Origin: Ignavibacteriaceae bacterium
Lineage (GTDB): Bacteria > Bacteroidota > Ignavibacteria > Ignavibacteriales > Ignavibacteriaceae
Direction: 5' to 3'
Assembly: GCA_023229425.1 (NCBI GenBank)
Contig: JALNZG010000002.1
Location: 248,001-312,000 of the forward strand
Length of the DNA: 64,000 nucleotides
Both the position numbers and the translations under genes were made by a program. Positions 34,234-43,923 of the stretch are shown here, piece after piece. The notes under the pieces were generated by a model that saw only the letters and a program-made list of their open reading frames with translations, had not been told where the DNA came from and did no database searches. Each line of letters begins with the position of its first letter. Within the stretch, counting starts at the first letter, position 1.

Positions 34234-34596
34234 GAATTGAGAATTACGAATTAGGAGTTAATTTTGATTTCATGGTTTTTATTACACTTCAGATAATTTT
34301 GAGTAATTCTTCACAATCATTTAAAATTGATTTGAACTGTTTGTCATCTATGCAGTTTGTATCTCTCAGAATTCTCAACCAATAATGAGCCTCTCGAACT
34401 TCTTTATTTGAAATGATTAATTATAAAAATTTTTTTATACGCACCGATCGCTTCTTCAACATTAGATTCAATCGAAGCTCCTGATCTAAAAATTTTTTCT
34501 GATAAAATTTCACAATCCGAATAGCAAATTGATATCTTTTCTCTTTTATAACATTTTGTTCTTTCATTCCTAAATCGTAATTCCCAATTCCTAATT
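34228..34596. mobile_element. 369-bp inverted-repeat element carrying a broken four-helix-bundle gene
   Basis: A 29-bp terminal inverted repeat (34228-34256 and 34568-34596) matches at 27 of 29 bases; the arms are made of AATTAGGAATT-like units. The element fills the space between two convergent genes so exactly that the stop codon of the histidine kinase lies in the left repeat and the stop of the acyl-CoA ligase overlaps the right repeat. Inside is a decayed gene of the S23/IVS four-helix-bundle family. No transposase is present, so movement would be in trans or by an unknown route. It accounts for the whole gap between the two genes. Confidence 0.6.
34289..34567 (-). pseudogene. four-helix-bundle protein (23S rRNA intervening-sequence family), frameshifted
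   Basis: Reading the minus strand in three frames gives consecutive pieces of one family: 'KRYQFAIRIVKFY' after ATG 34567, then 'ILSEKIFRSGASIESNVEEA' in a second frame, then 'NKEVREAHYWLRILRDTNC' and 'FKSILNDCEELLKII' before a TGA at 34289. Order and spacing match the S23/IVS four-helix-bundle family (about 115-120 residues, related to Avd). At least two frame disruptions and a short internal deletion between the first two blocks make it non-functional. The right inverted repeat supplies sequence directly before the ATG. Confidence 0.8.
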
Positions 34597-36286
34597 AAAC
34601 ATAAAGGTATCGTTTAATTTTTTGCGTAGGAGTTTTTTCAAACGGATTTACCTGCTCAATCATTTTGCTGATTTTTGAAAATGAAGAAACGCTGTTGTTT
34701 ACTTCTTCCTTTAATTGATTGAGAAGATCAGCAATAATCTTGCGTTGTTCGGTTTCGGTTTTTTTATTTGTTTCAAAGTGAGCGTCAATTTTTTCATAAT
34801 CTAAAAAAACACGCGCCGTAAGTTGATCGTTTTGCCGATAGACAATTGACTCAAGCACATACTCCGAACGTTGAATTACCGATTCGATAGCTTCCGGATA
34901 AATGTTTTCGCCGCTGGGACCAAGGATCATATTTTTCAATCGTCCTTTAATATAAAGATAGCCTTCCTTGTCGAAGCATCCTAAATCGCCGGTTTTAAAC
35001 CAGCCGTCGCTTGAAATCACTTCTTTCGTTTTTTCCGGATCTTTGTAATACCCTTTCATCACCATAGCACCGCGCACTAAAATTTCACCTTCACCGGTTT
35101 TTGGATCAGGTGAATCTATTTTTAATTCCGCTCCGATGGAAGCCGGACCGGTGGATAAATATTTTGAATCTTTGGCTCCGGTGCCGGCAACTAATGGTGA
35201 GGTTTCCGTTAAACCGTATCCGATGGAATAGGGAAATGCGGCTTCACGCAAAAATAATTCAACATCGGGAGAAAGCGCCGCACCGCCGATACAAAAAAGT
35301 TTTAATTCACCGCCGAAAGTTTTAAGCAATTTTTTCCCGGCGGCTTTATTAATTGTTTTTCTTAATGAAGGAATTTTGTATGCAAGCTTTACAAGTTTCT
35401 TTTTATTTATTTCAGGAAGAATTTTTGCTTTGTACATTTTTTCAATGATTAAAGGAACAGAAAGCAACACCGTCGGTTTTAGTTCCGCAAGCGGCGGAAG
35501 CAGTACCGCTGCGGTCGGCGGCTTTCGCAAATAAAAAACCGTTCCGCCGATTAACACCGGAAAGATCATTCCAAGCGTACATTCATAAACATGCGCAAGG
35601 GGAAGAAGGGAAATACTTCTCCATTCAATATCTGAAGGCACATATTTTTTTGTGGCAATTGCATCCGACAAAATATTTTTATGGGTAAGCATAACGGCTT
35701 TTGAATGCCCGGTTGTACCCGAAGTATAAATGATGGAAGCAACGTCATCTTCGGAAATATTTTCGGTTAAAAGTCCCGTAAATTTTAGCACAAGATTTTT
35801 TATTTTTTGAAGTTCTTTACCTCCGTCGGCAATTAATTTTTTTAGCGTGTCTTTCGGAATATTTTTTTGAACGATTGAAAAATCATCAAGCAAAATAATT
35901 TTAAGATCACTTTCAGATTTATATTCTTCAATTTTGGGATATAATTTTTCCGAAACAAAAATTGCCTTCGCTTCCGAATGTTGCATGATGTGATGAATTT
36001 CCGAAGTATGAAAATCATTTAAGATGGGAACCACAATAGCGCCGATGCATGTAATTGCAAAATATGCAACACCCCAATGCGGACAATTCTCACTAAGCAG
36101 AGCAACCCGGTCTCCGTGCAAAATTCCTTGATCCAGCAAAAACGCCGAGATCAAATCAACCTGCGTTTTAAATTCTGAAAAAGTCAGCATGCCTCCGTCA
36201 ACAAAACCAAACAGTTTTTTATCTTTATACTCGCTTGCACTATTTTCTAAAAGATGTTTTAGTGTTAATTCTTGTAACGGTTTCAT
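34595..36286 (-). CDS. long-chain acyl-CoA synthetase / AMP-dependent ligase
   Basis: Second acyl-CoA ligase of the window, 563 residues, in the FadD/FAA-like branch. The ATP loop 'YTSGTTGHSKAVMLTHKN', 'GYGLTETSPLVAG' and the hinge 'GWFKTGDLGCFDKEGYLYIKGR' are present. The C-terminus 'EKTPTQKIKRYLY' supplies the catalytic lysine region. It follows aat by 42 bp on the minus strand. The terminal codons touch the inverted repeat of the neighbouring element. Likely role: activating fatty acids for lipid synthesis or oxidation. Confidence 0.9.
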   Translation of the reverse strand: MKPLQELTLKHLLENSASEYKDKKLFGFVDGGMLTFSEFKTQVDLISAFLLDQGILHGDRVALLSENCPHWGVAYFAITCIGAIVVPILNDFHTSEIHHIMQHSEAKAIFVSEKLYPKIEEYKSESDLKIILLDDFSIVQKNIPKDTLKKLIADGGKELQKIKNLVLKFTGLLTENISEDDVASIIYTSGTTGHSKAVMLTHKNILSDAIATKKYVPSDIEWRSISLLPLAHVYECTLGMIFPVLIGGTVFYLRKPPTAAVLLPPLAELKPTVLLSVPLIIEKMYKAKILPEINKKKLVKLAYKIPSLRKTINKAAGKKLLKTFGGELKLFCIGGAALSPDVELFLREAAFPYSIGYGLTETSPLVAGTGAKDSKYLSTGPASIGAELKIDSPDPKTGEGEILVRGAMVMKGYYKDPEKTKEVISSDGWFKTGDLGCFDKEGYLYIKGRLKNMILGPSGENIYPEAIESVIQRSEYVLESIVYRQNDQLTARVFLDYEKIDAHFETNKKTETEQRKIIADLLNQLKEEVNNSVSSFSKISKMIEQVNPFEKTPTQKIKRYLYV

Positions 36287-36328
36287 ATAATCCTCAAAAT
36301 AAATTTCTAAATATTTGTAATTACTGTT

Positions 36329-36931
36329 TTAAAATTCCGCATCGACGAGATAAGCTTTTTGCAAAAGAGAAGAAAACACTTCAAATGGAATTTCCTTCGC
36401 ACCGAACATTTTCAAATGGTCGGTCATATACTGAACATCAAGTACCACAAATTTCTTTTCACGTAAATGATTAAGCAAATAAGCCAACGCCACTTTAGAA
36501 GCCTGGCTGACAAGCGAGAACATCGATTCACCGAAAAATGCACCGCGAAAAGTAATGCCGTAAAGTCCGCCGACCAGATTTTCGTTTTGATAAACTTCCA
36601 CTGAATGAACGTGTCCAAGTTTTTGCAATTTAATATATGCGGCGATCAAGTTGTCAGAAATCCATGTTTCTTTACGGGCGGCACAATGCGTAACAACAGA
36701 GAGAAAATCGGTATCGTATTGAATAGTAAACGGATTTCTTTTCAAGATTTTTTTAAGCGAGTCGGGAAGATGAAAAGCATCTAAGGGAATAACGGTTCTA
36801 ACTTCCGGACAGAACCATTCAATTTTTTCCGTGCCGCTATCCGCCATAGGAAAGGCTCCCATTGCATAGAGCTTGATCATCTGCTCGGGAATCAGCAGGG
36901 CTTCTTCCGGAGAAATATTGCTTTCTACCAC
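36329..36931 (-). CDS. aat: leucyl/phenylalanyl-tRNA-protein transferase
   Basis: Transfers Leu or Phe from aminoacyl-tRNA to N-terminal Arg/Lys of proteins, marking them for ClpAP/ClpS degradation. The family signatures 'YAMGAFPMAD', 'WFCPEVRTVIPLD', 'VHSVEVYQNENLVGGLYG' and 'FFGESMFS' are all visible in 200 residues, the normal size. It begins with GTG at 36931; an in-frame TAG just upstream rules out a longer protein. Transcribed with the acyl-CoA ligase downstream. Confidence 0.93.
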   Translation of the reverse strand: MVESNISPEEALLIPEQMIKLYAMGAFPMADSGTEKIEWFCPEVRTVIPLDAFHLPDSLKKILKRNPFTIQYDTDFLSVVTHCAARKETWISDNLIAAYIKLQKLGHVHSVEVYQNENLVGGLYGITFRGAFFGESMFSLVSQASKVALAYLLNHLREKKFVVLDVQYMTDHLKMFGAKEIPFEVFSSLLQKAYLVDAEF

Positions 36932-37134
36932 TTTACTTACTCTCTAACCCTATTTGGAACTTGATATTGAATTTATTTTTAACAACATTTTGTATAAAAG
37001 ATATTGAATGGTTGAATGATGGAACAAAATAATTGGAGCCATTCATCCTTGCATTCATTCATCCATATTTTTGAAATTAATTTTTTGTTTAACGCAAGGC
37101 ATGCGAAGCCAATTTATTTCTATCTTCTAATTTT

Positions 37135-37608
37135 TTACTCGTGTGCTTTAATTTCATAGTTGATGATTTCATAACCTTTAATGGTTTCGGCTGCGGCATA
37201 GCAAATGCCGACGAGAACAAAGAGCATTCCGAACGAAAACGAAACGATAATCAACGGTTCGAGAAAAGATGATTTTATAACCAATGAAAATCCGATCTGC
37301 ATTGATGTAATTACAAAGAGCGCTACAGCAAGTGAGTAGCTGAAAACTGCATTCCGGACAAGTTTAACCCGGAATTTGAGTTTTTCAATTTGAATTGAAA
37401 TGCTTTTCAACCTAACTTCTTCCTGGTACAAAAACTCTTTCTCCGAAGCTTTGATAGAAAATTTTCTTCTTTCGTCGCCCAGCAAACGAATCCTGCTTAC
37501 GACAAGAGAGTATTTATTATTCATACCGAGCAAAAGTAATCCGCATGCGGAGATCATAATTCCGGGCGCCAACACGGCCTCAATAACTTGTACAACGGTA
37601 ATATCCAT
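37135..37608 (-). CDS. DUF2721 family membrane protein
   Basis: 157-residue inner-membrane protein matching the DUF2721 pattern. It has an N-terminal helix 'VIEAVLAPGIMISACGLLLLGMNNKY', a cytoplasmic basic/charged stretch 'SRIRLLGDERRKF', and two C-terminal helices. Function is unknown in the family. It follows a small membrane-protein gene with a 5-bp gap, so the two are one unit. Confidence 0.75.
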   Translation of the reverse strand: MDITVVQVIEAVLAPGIMISACGLLLLGMNNKYSLVVSRIRLLGDERRKFSIKASEKEFLYQEEVRLKSISIQIEKLKFRVKLVRNAVFSYSLAVALFVITSMQIGFSLVIKSSFLEPLIIVSFSFGMLFVLVGICYAAAETIKGYEIINYEIKAHE

Positions 37609-37613
37609 AAAAA

Positions 37614-38015
37614 TTAATCTTTAAATTGTGGTAAATTATCCGCAGAATGTGCGGGAAGAGTTTTTCCAAAGGATCGTCCCGACTTTTCGAAATAGAAAAC
37701 AAAAAGAAAAATTATCGCGGGGAAAATTGAAATGGCAAAAAACGTCATCATTGCATTTGTTCCTAGTGAACCGAAAAAGAGAGCCGCTCCCAAAATTATG
37801 GTAATGCTTCCTACTATTTTCCATTTAAGAACAATAAGGTATCCAACCAACATCAGCAGGTGAAAAAACTGAATGAGAAAAACAGACCAGGGAGGAAGAC
37901 GTCCGCTGTCTTTAAACCATTCCGTGAGATGCTCTAAAAAGAAAGCGCCCCACAAAACAAACAGCAGCGCTGCAGTAATTCTTCCTATCCAAAGAAAAGC
38001 TTTAACAAGTGTCAC
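37614..38015 (-). CDS. small four-helix membrane protein
   Basis: 133 residues with four hydrophobic segments (about 8-24, 42-62, 66-84 and 92-108) and a charged C-terminal tail. It starts with GTG at 38015, supported by AGAGGA about 9 bp upstream. No family recognised. Co-transcribed with the DUF2721 gene 5 bp downstream. Confidence 0.65.
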   Translation of the reverse strand: MTLVKAFLWIGRITAALLFVLWGAFFLEHLTEWFKDSGRLPPWSVFLIQFFHLLMLVGYLIVLKWKIVGSITIILGAALFFGSLGTNAMMTFFAISIFPAIIFLFVFYFEKSGRSFGKTLPAHSADNLPQFKD

Positions 38016-38135
38016 AAAATCCTCTGTTTCTTTGGAAGAAAATTAATGAAATAATCTTTTAAATGGAGAAAATCTTTTTTCATCCAAGGACAATTCCTTA
38101 TTTTTGAACACTTATTCACAAACTCTGCCCGGAAA

Positions 38136-40232
38136 ATGAAAGAGCAAACATTTCTTTTTATATTTTTTATAATTTCTTTGGGTTTAACCATGACTGAAAC
38201 AGCATCACAAAAAAAAATATCTACCACCGAAAAAAACATCACGCTTCTGCGTGACAGAAAATTAGACGGCTATTACTCTACAAAAAAACTTGGCGCATTT
38301 GTAGAAAACGGAACCACTGTTTTCCGGTTATTTGCACCGCAGGCATTTGAGGTCTCGCTTGTCGTAAAAAAAATTGTGGATGAAAAAAATTATAAAGAAT
38401 ACATGATGGCAAAAGATGCCGACGGTGTTTGGGAAGTTGTTTTAAGCGGTGATCTTTACGGAAAATTTTACGGTTTCAAAGTGCTGAACAACAAAAAACT
38501 GAAGAAAACAGAATTGCTCTGCCTTGACCCTTACGCCAAAGCCGTTGCTTCTTACAACACTTATATGGGCGAACGACTTGGAATAGTAATTAATGAAAAT
38601 GATTTTGATTGGGAAAACGATGAATGGATCCAACGCGATTGGAGCGATCTTATCATTTATGAAATGCACATTAAAGATCAAACGTCTCACCCTTCTTCCG
38701 GAATTGATAATGGTGGAACATATCTTGGCTTAACCGACAAAGGAAAAACCGGCGGATTGAGCTACATAAAATCTCTCGGCGTAAATACCGTCGAACTTCT
38801 TCCCTCTCAAGAATTTGCGAACATCGAAATTCCGTTTCAAAAAAAGTTTAAAGGAAAGATAAACACCTGGAATCCGTATGAAAGAAATCACTGGGGATAT
38901 ATGACCGCCGCTTTTTTCGCTCCGGAAGGTTATTATTCGGTAAGCGATAAACCGGTTCAATTTAAAAACTGGGATGGCACAACCGGTAAGCAAGTAAATG
39001 ATTTTAAAGAAATGGTAAAAGGCTTCCACAAAGAAGGCATCGCCGTTATTATGGATGTTGTGTACAATCATCTTTCTGAATATGAGCTGGGTAATTTAAA
39101 AGAAATTGATAAAGAATATTATTTCAGGCTTGATGAAAACGGAAATTTCAAAACCGAAAGCGGCTGCGGTAACGACCTGAAAACTGAACGACCGATGGTC
39201 CGTAAACTTATCGTTGAAAATATTTTATATTGGATGAAACAATATCATGTTGACGGATTTCGTTTTGATTTAGGAAAATTAATTGATTGGGTTACGCTTG
39301 AAGATATTGTTCATGAAGCAAAAAAAATTAATCCTGATGTTGTTTTTATTACAGAACCCTGGGGCGGTGGATATGATCCAAAGGGAATGTCTCTGCGCGG
39401 AATTGCAAGCTGGAACGACCAAATACGAAACGGCGTGAAAGGTGAAAACCCAAAGAATGGACTTGGTTGGATTTTCGGACAATGGCAGGGAAACAACAAC
39501 GTTAACCGTATTAAAAGTTATGTAAACGGTACGCTCATTTGCGATTCACTTGGATTATTTCAGAAGAAAGAACATTCGGTTAATTATCTTGAAGCCCACG
39601 ACGGTTATACGCTTGGAGATTTTATCCGCCTAAGTATAAAAGAAGTTTCCGACCATGAATTAATAAAAGATGTTGATTCGTTCGTAAAGCTTTCTCATTT
39701 ACAGATGAAATTAAATAAACTTGCCTCTCTTTTCCTTTTTACATCGCAAGGGATAACGATGATCCATGCCGGGCAAGAGTTTGCGCGTACGAAAGTTATT
39801 CCCCTTTCCGTTGCCGCCCCCGACACAAACAGAGGTAAAATTGACCACAATACTTACGATAAAGACAACGACGTAAATGCTATTAACTATCATCATGCAA
39901 AAATCAATCAAGAACTGGTTAACTATTATACTGGGTTAATTTCTTTGCGGAATAAATATGATGCGTTTAGAAAAGCGAATTATGATGATATTACTTTTTT
40001 TGCAAATGACCATAATGAATTTACCGTCGGTTATACTATCAACTATAATGAAGATCAATTTCTTGTTTTGATGAATGCTAACCCAAACAGTAATAAAGAA
40101 TTTCTTTTGCCGGAAGGGAATTGGGAAGTTTTGGTTAATGAAGAACTTGCCGGAATAAAAAAACTTGAAGTTGTAAAAGATAAATTAGTTGTTCCATCAA
40201 CTGCAGGATATGTGTTAAAAAGTAGAAAGTGA
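38136..40232 (+). CDS. exported GH13 glycoside hydrolase, pullulanase/debranching type
   Basis: Starch- or glycogen-active enzyme of 698 residues. After a hydrophobic N-terminal signal come a CBM48-like domain (about 45-150, 'GTTVFRLFAPQAFEVSL') and the GH13 barrel. Conserved regions are 'VIMDVVYNH', 'GFRFDLG' with nucleophile Asp378, 'FITEPWGGG' with acid/base Glu407, and 'EAHDGYT' with Asp489. The motif 'YEMHIKDQT' is typical of type I pullulanases ('YElHvrDfs'). Likely hydrolyses alpha-1,6 branches outside the cytoplasm. It stands alone, facing the hybrid kinase gene. Confidence 0.9.
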   Translation: MKEQTFLFIFFIISLGLTMTETASQKKISTTEKNITLLRDRKLDGYYSTKKLGAFVENGTTVFRLFAPQAFEVSLVVKKIVDEKNYKEYMMAKDADGVWEVVLSGDLYGKFYGFKVLNNKKLKKTELLCLDPYAKAVASYNTYMGERLGIVINENDFDWENDEWIQRDWSDLIIYEMHIKDQTSHPSSGIDNGGTYLGLTDKGKTGGLSYIKSLGVNTVELLPSQEFANIEIPFQKKFKGKINTWNPYERNHWGYMTAAFFAPEGYYSVSDKPVQFKNWDGTTGKQVNDFKEMVKGFHKEGIAVIMDVVYNHLSEYELGNLKEIDKEYYFRLDENGNFKTESGCGNDLKTERPMVRKLIVENILYWMKQYHVDGFRFDLGKLIDWVTLEDIVHEAKKINPDVVFITEPWGGGYDPKGMSLRGIASWNDQIRNGVKGENPKNGLGWIFGQWQGNNNVNRIKSYVNGTLICDSLGLFQKKEHSVNYLEAHDGYTLGDFIRLSIKEVSDHELIKDVDSFVKLSHLQMKLNKLASLFLFTSQGITMIHAGQEFARTKVIPLSVAAPDTNRGKIDHNTYDKDNDVNAINYHHAKINQELVNYYTGLISLRNKYDAFRKANYDDITFFANDHNEFTVGYTINYNEDQFLVLMNANPNSNKEFLLPEGNWEVLVNEELAGIKKLEVVKDKLVVPSTAGYVLKSRK

Positions 40233-40261
40233 AAAGTAAGTTTTTTCTGCTTTCCACTTTT
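40218..40261. terminator. hairpin between convergent GH13 and hybrid-kinase genes
   Basis: AAAAGTAGAAAG (40218-40229) pairs with CTTTCCACTTTT (40250-40261) at 11 of 12 bases around a 20-base loop, overlapping the GH13 stop. Positioned to end both converging transcripts; low GC makes it tentative. Confidence 0.4.
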
Positions 40262-40280
40262 ATCTTTATACTTGTTAATT

Positions 40281-43200
40281 TTAGTCAAAAATTTTCCGGA
40301 GGGATTTTTCTATCGCTTCTTTAAATTGGGTTAGGTTAACGGGTTTTTGAAAAACGTATTCAACCCCTAAATCATTATAAGCGAGTACTTCCGCTTTACC
40401 GATATCGCCGCTTAAAATAATTATTTGTGGTTTTCCTTTTATTGCGGAGTTCCTAAGTTTTTTTACCAATTCAATCCCGTTCATTTTAGGCATTGCGTGG
40501 TCGCTGATGATCAGAGCAATTGAAGTTTCTTCTATTTTTTTCCACGCATCTTCTCCGTTATCTGCAAGAAGAATTTCATAATCAGGTACAAAGCTTTTTA
40601 AAATTTTGGAATATAAAAGCCTGTCGGTTCTGCTATCATCAACTAAGAGAATGGTTGCAGAAGCTTTAGGTAATGTAAATTTGAACGTCGTTCCTTTTCC
40701 GACTTTACTTTCCACCCAAATTTTTCCTTCGTGTTTCTCAACTATTTCATGAACAAGAGAAAGCCCGAGTCCCGTTCCTTTTTCTCCCTCGGTTCCTTCG
40801 GAAGTAAATTTTGCATCTACATCAAAAACCTTTGATAAATTTTCCCTTGATATGCCCGTCCCTGTATCGTTCACCCAAATTTCAATAAATCTCGGCACAT
40901 CGGATTGAGCATAACTGATTGCTATTGTTCCTCTGCTCTTCGTAAACTTTAAGGCATTTGAAAGAAGATTGCCAAAAACTTGAGCAAGAAGATTTTTATC
41001 GGCAAAAATATTTACTTCGTCTTTGACCATGTTTTGCAGCGTGATACCTTTCTTCAGCGCAAAACCGGAGAGTGCCTCCGTTGCCTTTTTGACTTGCTCG
41101 AACAGATCAATTTTTGCAGGCTCAAAATGGATTCTTCCTGTCTGTAATCTCGTCCAATCCAACAGTGAGTTTACAAGCGCAAGCATACTTTGTGCAGATT
41201 CTTGTATGTACCCGATGTATTGTTTAGATTCTTCTGCGGTTATTTCGTCATCATTTAAAAGAATATCCGTAAAACCAAGAATAGAACTGAACGGAGTACG
41301 GAGGTCGTGCGAAACGATAGAAATGAAGCGGTCTTTGGTATCATTTAATTTTTTTAAATTGTCGGAAGACCTTTGAACCTCTTCCTCAGCTTTTTTTTGT
41401 AATGAGATGTCGCTTACAAGCCCGAACATTTTAAGAATGATACCGCGCTGATTGCGCATAACGGTTATTTTGTTTTTGATCCAGACAAGGTGTCCTTGTT
41501 TGTGAATAATTCTAAAAACAAGCTCTTCCGAATTTTTATAATAGTTATTAACAAAGTTCCTCAATTTTTCTTTAACCATTTTAAAATCATCAGGGAACGT
41601 GATCTTGAAAAAATATTTAGAATCGTACAAAAATTCAGATTGCGAATAGCCAGTAATTTTTTCAATTGAAGAAGTGAAAAACGTAAAGCGAACACTATTG
41701 CCCGATCGTTCTGCCGTCCAAAGAGAATCATCCAAATTTTCCGTAATAGTTCTGTAGTGTTCTTCAGAATCTTTAATAGCTTGCTGCACCCGTTTCCGTT
41801 CGGTAATATCACGCGCAATAACTACAAAAAAGATATCGTCTTTAAATTGAAAGGATGTAACCGAAACTTCGACAAAAGTTTGAGTTCCGTCTTTTCGGCG
41901 GCTAAGAAATTCATAATGATTAGGCGCCGGCTCTCTCAATGCTCTGGCTTTGGTGTATTCTCTTATCCTGGGGCGATCGGTTTCATCAACAATGCTCAGC
42001 GGATCTATGTTAAGGAGTTCTTCACCTTTTTCATAACTAAAAATTTTGGCAAACGAATTATTAACACTAACAAATGCGTCGTTAGACTCAACCGCAATAC
42101 CGTCGTTTGATGCTTCAAAAATTGCCCGCATCAGCAGCAGCTCTTGCTGAAAAGCTTTTTTTGCGGTAATGTCCGAAAAGATTCCGCCGATATATTTTAT
42201 TTTGTTTTGTGCATCATGCGCAATTGAAAAATTTCCGAGTACCTCAATAAGTTCCCCGTTTTTTTTCACAAAAGTTAGTTCGGCTGATTTTATTTTCCTC
42301 TGTACAACTTGTTTTATTGAGAATTTTTTTTGTTGTGAAGAAGCGGTATCAAGCAGATCGGGTAATTTTTTTTCGCTTACTTCTTGTTCGCTAAAACCAA
42401 GTTCCTGCAAAAAGGAAGGATTTGCATAAATGATTTTTCCTGTTTCGGAAAAATTACAAATTAAATCTGTTGCATTGTGAACAATAGAACGAAACCGTTC
42501 TTCCGACAATCGCAAGGCGCGTTCTACTTCCATTTTTTCAGTTATATCAATACAAAGCACAACATACGTAGGTGATGAATCATGATTTTTTGCCGTAAAA
42601 AAAGAAAGTTCAACTTCCTTTTTTTGTTTCTGTTTTGTAAGGATTGAACCGTTGACGCTATATTTTTCTTTGTCCGCTAAATATGAAAAAACAGAAAGCA
42701 GCCCGTTGTGTTCGAAAGAAAGAAAGAATTTTTCAAATGGTTTATTATAGACCTCGCTTTTAGAATACCCAGTAAGGTTTTCTGCGGTTTTATTCCAAAA
42801 AATAATTTGTCCGGATGCATTAAGAACAAGCAAAGCATCGGTTGCCTTTTGTGTGATCATTTCATAAAACTGCAATTCATCAATTTGCTGTTTTAAGAAC
42901 TCTTGTTCTTTTATATATCGCGTTATGTCTTCAAAATAAAAACAGACAAACTGGACTTCCTTTCGATTTGTAAGCACTGGAAAAATTTGCACATCAAAAA
43001 CAAGTTCTTCTTCTTCAATATGCAGCGAAGTAAGAAAAGATGATTTTTTCTTCGTCTCCTTAATTTCTTTTAACGATTTTTCCAACTTACTAAGCGATTC
43101 CTGCGGAAAAATTTCGTGAACGGGATGGTGCGGCAAATTCCTTTTTTGTCTAAATACTGTTTTGAGCAAATTACCAAACGCATAACCGACGTTTCCGTCA

Positions 43201-43682
43201 ATATCGGTAATAATTAAAAGGTTGTTTAGGTTTTGAAAAATATCCTTGTAGTTTTCGTTTTGGATGGGAAGGTTAGCAATACGCGCATCACGAACAACCC
43301 TTAGATCTTCAACAACGAGCATGCCTCCTAAAAATATTTCCACTTCAAAAAGTGCAACACCTTTTAGAATTATGGAAATTTCTCCGCCGTCGGAAGTTTT
43401 TAGATTTCCAAGTTCTTTCTCAAAAAAGGATTGATCTCGTAAACTTTGAATATCTTGGCGGATATCACCGGAAAGAAAAAGCTGCTCGTCTTTAACATTT
43501 TTTCCAATTGGATTTTCAAGAAATTGCGGCTGTAAAACACCAAAGTTAGAAAAGCATGCATTAAGATAAGTTATGCTGTATTGCTCATCGAAAATAAGGA
43601 TGCCGACAGGCATTGTTCCTAATAAAGCTGCCGCCGTTATTTTCTCAAATTGTTTTTCTTCTTTTGCCGGATTTGAAAGCAT
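40281..43682 (-). CDS. cytoplasmic multi-PAS hybrid histidine kinase
   Basis: 1133 residues without a convincing transmembrane helix. About six PAS/PAC units (residues 15-770) precede the kinase core with phosphorylation site His792 ('IVSHDLRTPF'). The ATPase motifs are 'NLLSNALKF', 'DTGTGIS' and 'GTGLGLSLVHEIV'. A C-terminal receiver domain follows, with phospho-acceptor Asp1061 ('LIISDHAMP') and the conserved Lys in 'FQKPVN'. The kinase core resembles that of the 871-residue kinase eight kilobases away, suggesting common descent. A soluble multi-PAS sensor probably reads redox, light or small ligands; the output partner is not local. Confidence 0.92.
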   Translation of the reverse strand: MLSNPAKEEKQFEKITAAALLGTMPVGILIFDEQYSITYLNACFSNFGVLQPQFLENPIGKNVKDEQLFLSGDIRQDIQSLRDQSFFEKELGNLKTSDGGEISIILKGVALFEVEIFLGGMLVVEDLRVVRDARIANLPIQNENYKDIFQNLNNLLIITDIDGNVGYAFGNLLKTVFRQKRNLPHHPVHEIFPQESLSKLEKSLKEIKETKKKSSFLTSLHIEEEELVFDVQIFPVLTNRKEVQFVCFYFEDITRYIKEQEFLKQQIDELQFYEMITQKATDALLVLNASGQIIFWNKTAENLTGYSKSEVYNKPFEKFFLSFEHNGLLSVFSYLADKEKYSVNGSILTKQKQKKEVELSFFTAKNHDSSPTYVVLCIDITEKMEVERALRLSEERFRSIVHNATDLICNFSETGKIIYANPSFLQELGFSEQEVSEKKLPDLLDTASSQQKKFSIKQVVQRKIKSAELTFVKKNGELIEVLGNFSIAHDAQNKIKYIGGIFSDITAKKAFQQELLLMRAIFEASNDGIAVESNDAFVSVNNSFAKIFSYEKGEELLNIDPLSIVDETDRPRIREYTKARALREPAPNHYEFLSRRKDGTQTFVEVSVTSFQFKDDIFFVVIARDITERKRVQQAIKDSEEHYRTITENLDDSLWTAERSGNSVRFTFFTSSIEKITGYSQSEFLYDSKYFFKITFPDDFKMVKEKLRNFVNNYYKNSEELVFRIIHKQGHLVWIKNKITVMRNQRGIILKMFGLVSDISLQKKAEEEVQRSSDNLKKLNDTKDRFISIVSHDLRTPFSSILGFTDILLNDDEITAEESKQYIGYIQESAQSMLALVNSLLDWTRLQTGRIHFEPAKIDLFEQVKKATEALSGFALKKGITLQNMVKDEVNIFADKNLLAQVFGNLLSNALKFTKSRGTIAISYAQSDVPRFIEIWVNDTGTGISRENLSKVFDVDAKFTSEGTEGEKGTGLGLSLVHEIVEKHEGKIWVESKVGKGTTFKFTLPKASATILLVDDSRTDRLLYSKILKSFVPDYEILLADNGEDAWKKIEETSIALIISDHAMPKMNGIELVKKLRNSAIKGKPQIIILSGDIGKAEVLAYNDLGVEYVFQKPVNLTQFKEAIEKSLRKIFD

Positions 43683-43755
43683 GTGGACTGTTTACTTTTT
43701 TGTTTGCAAAATAGCAAAAAGTTTTCATATTGGAATAAAAAATACCAGGAACCAA

Positions 43756-43769
43756 TCCGCCGTGGCGGA
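43756..43769. repeat. GC-rich palindrome, copy 1
   Basis: TCCGCCGTGGCGGA is a perfect hairpin-forming palindrome-like unit (six-base arms, two-base loop) in an AT-rich spacer. A close relative with a five-base loop occurs at 53115-53131, also preceded by AA. Confidence 0.45.
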
Positions 43770-43863
43770 ACAAATAATAATCCTATAAATTTTTGGAGCA
43801 AATTCCTAATGATAACTTCCAATGGTCTATGAGAATTTATCATTTGCCGGTTGGTCTTTGCAA

Positions 43864-43894
43864 ATTGATATTTCTCATTTTACACATATATTTG
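43864..43894 (+). promoter_or_regulatory. candidate Bacteroidota-type promoter of the SPFH gene
   Basis: ATTG (43864-43867), a 19-bp spacer and TATATTTG (43887-43894) fit the TTTG/TAnnTTTG pattern known for Bacteroidota primary sigma factor, with one mismatch. The distance to the ATG at 43924 leaves a short leader with an AGAGG ribosome site. Confidence 0.5.
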
Positions 43895-43923
43895 TTGTAT
43901 AAAAAAAGAAGAAAGAGGAACGT

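Noticed and set aside
41023..41376. 117-codon plus-strand frame opposite the hybrid kinase
   Set aside because: Lies antisense within the conserved kinase core and looks like a shadow of it.
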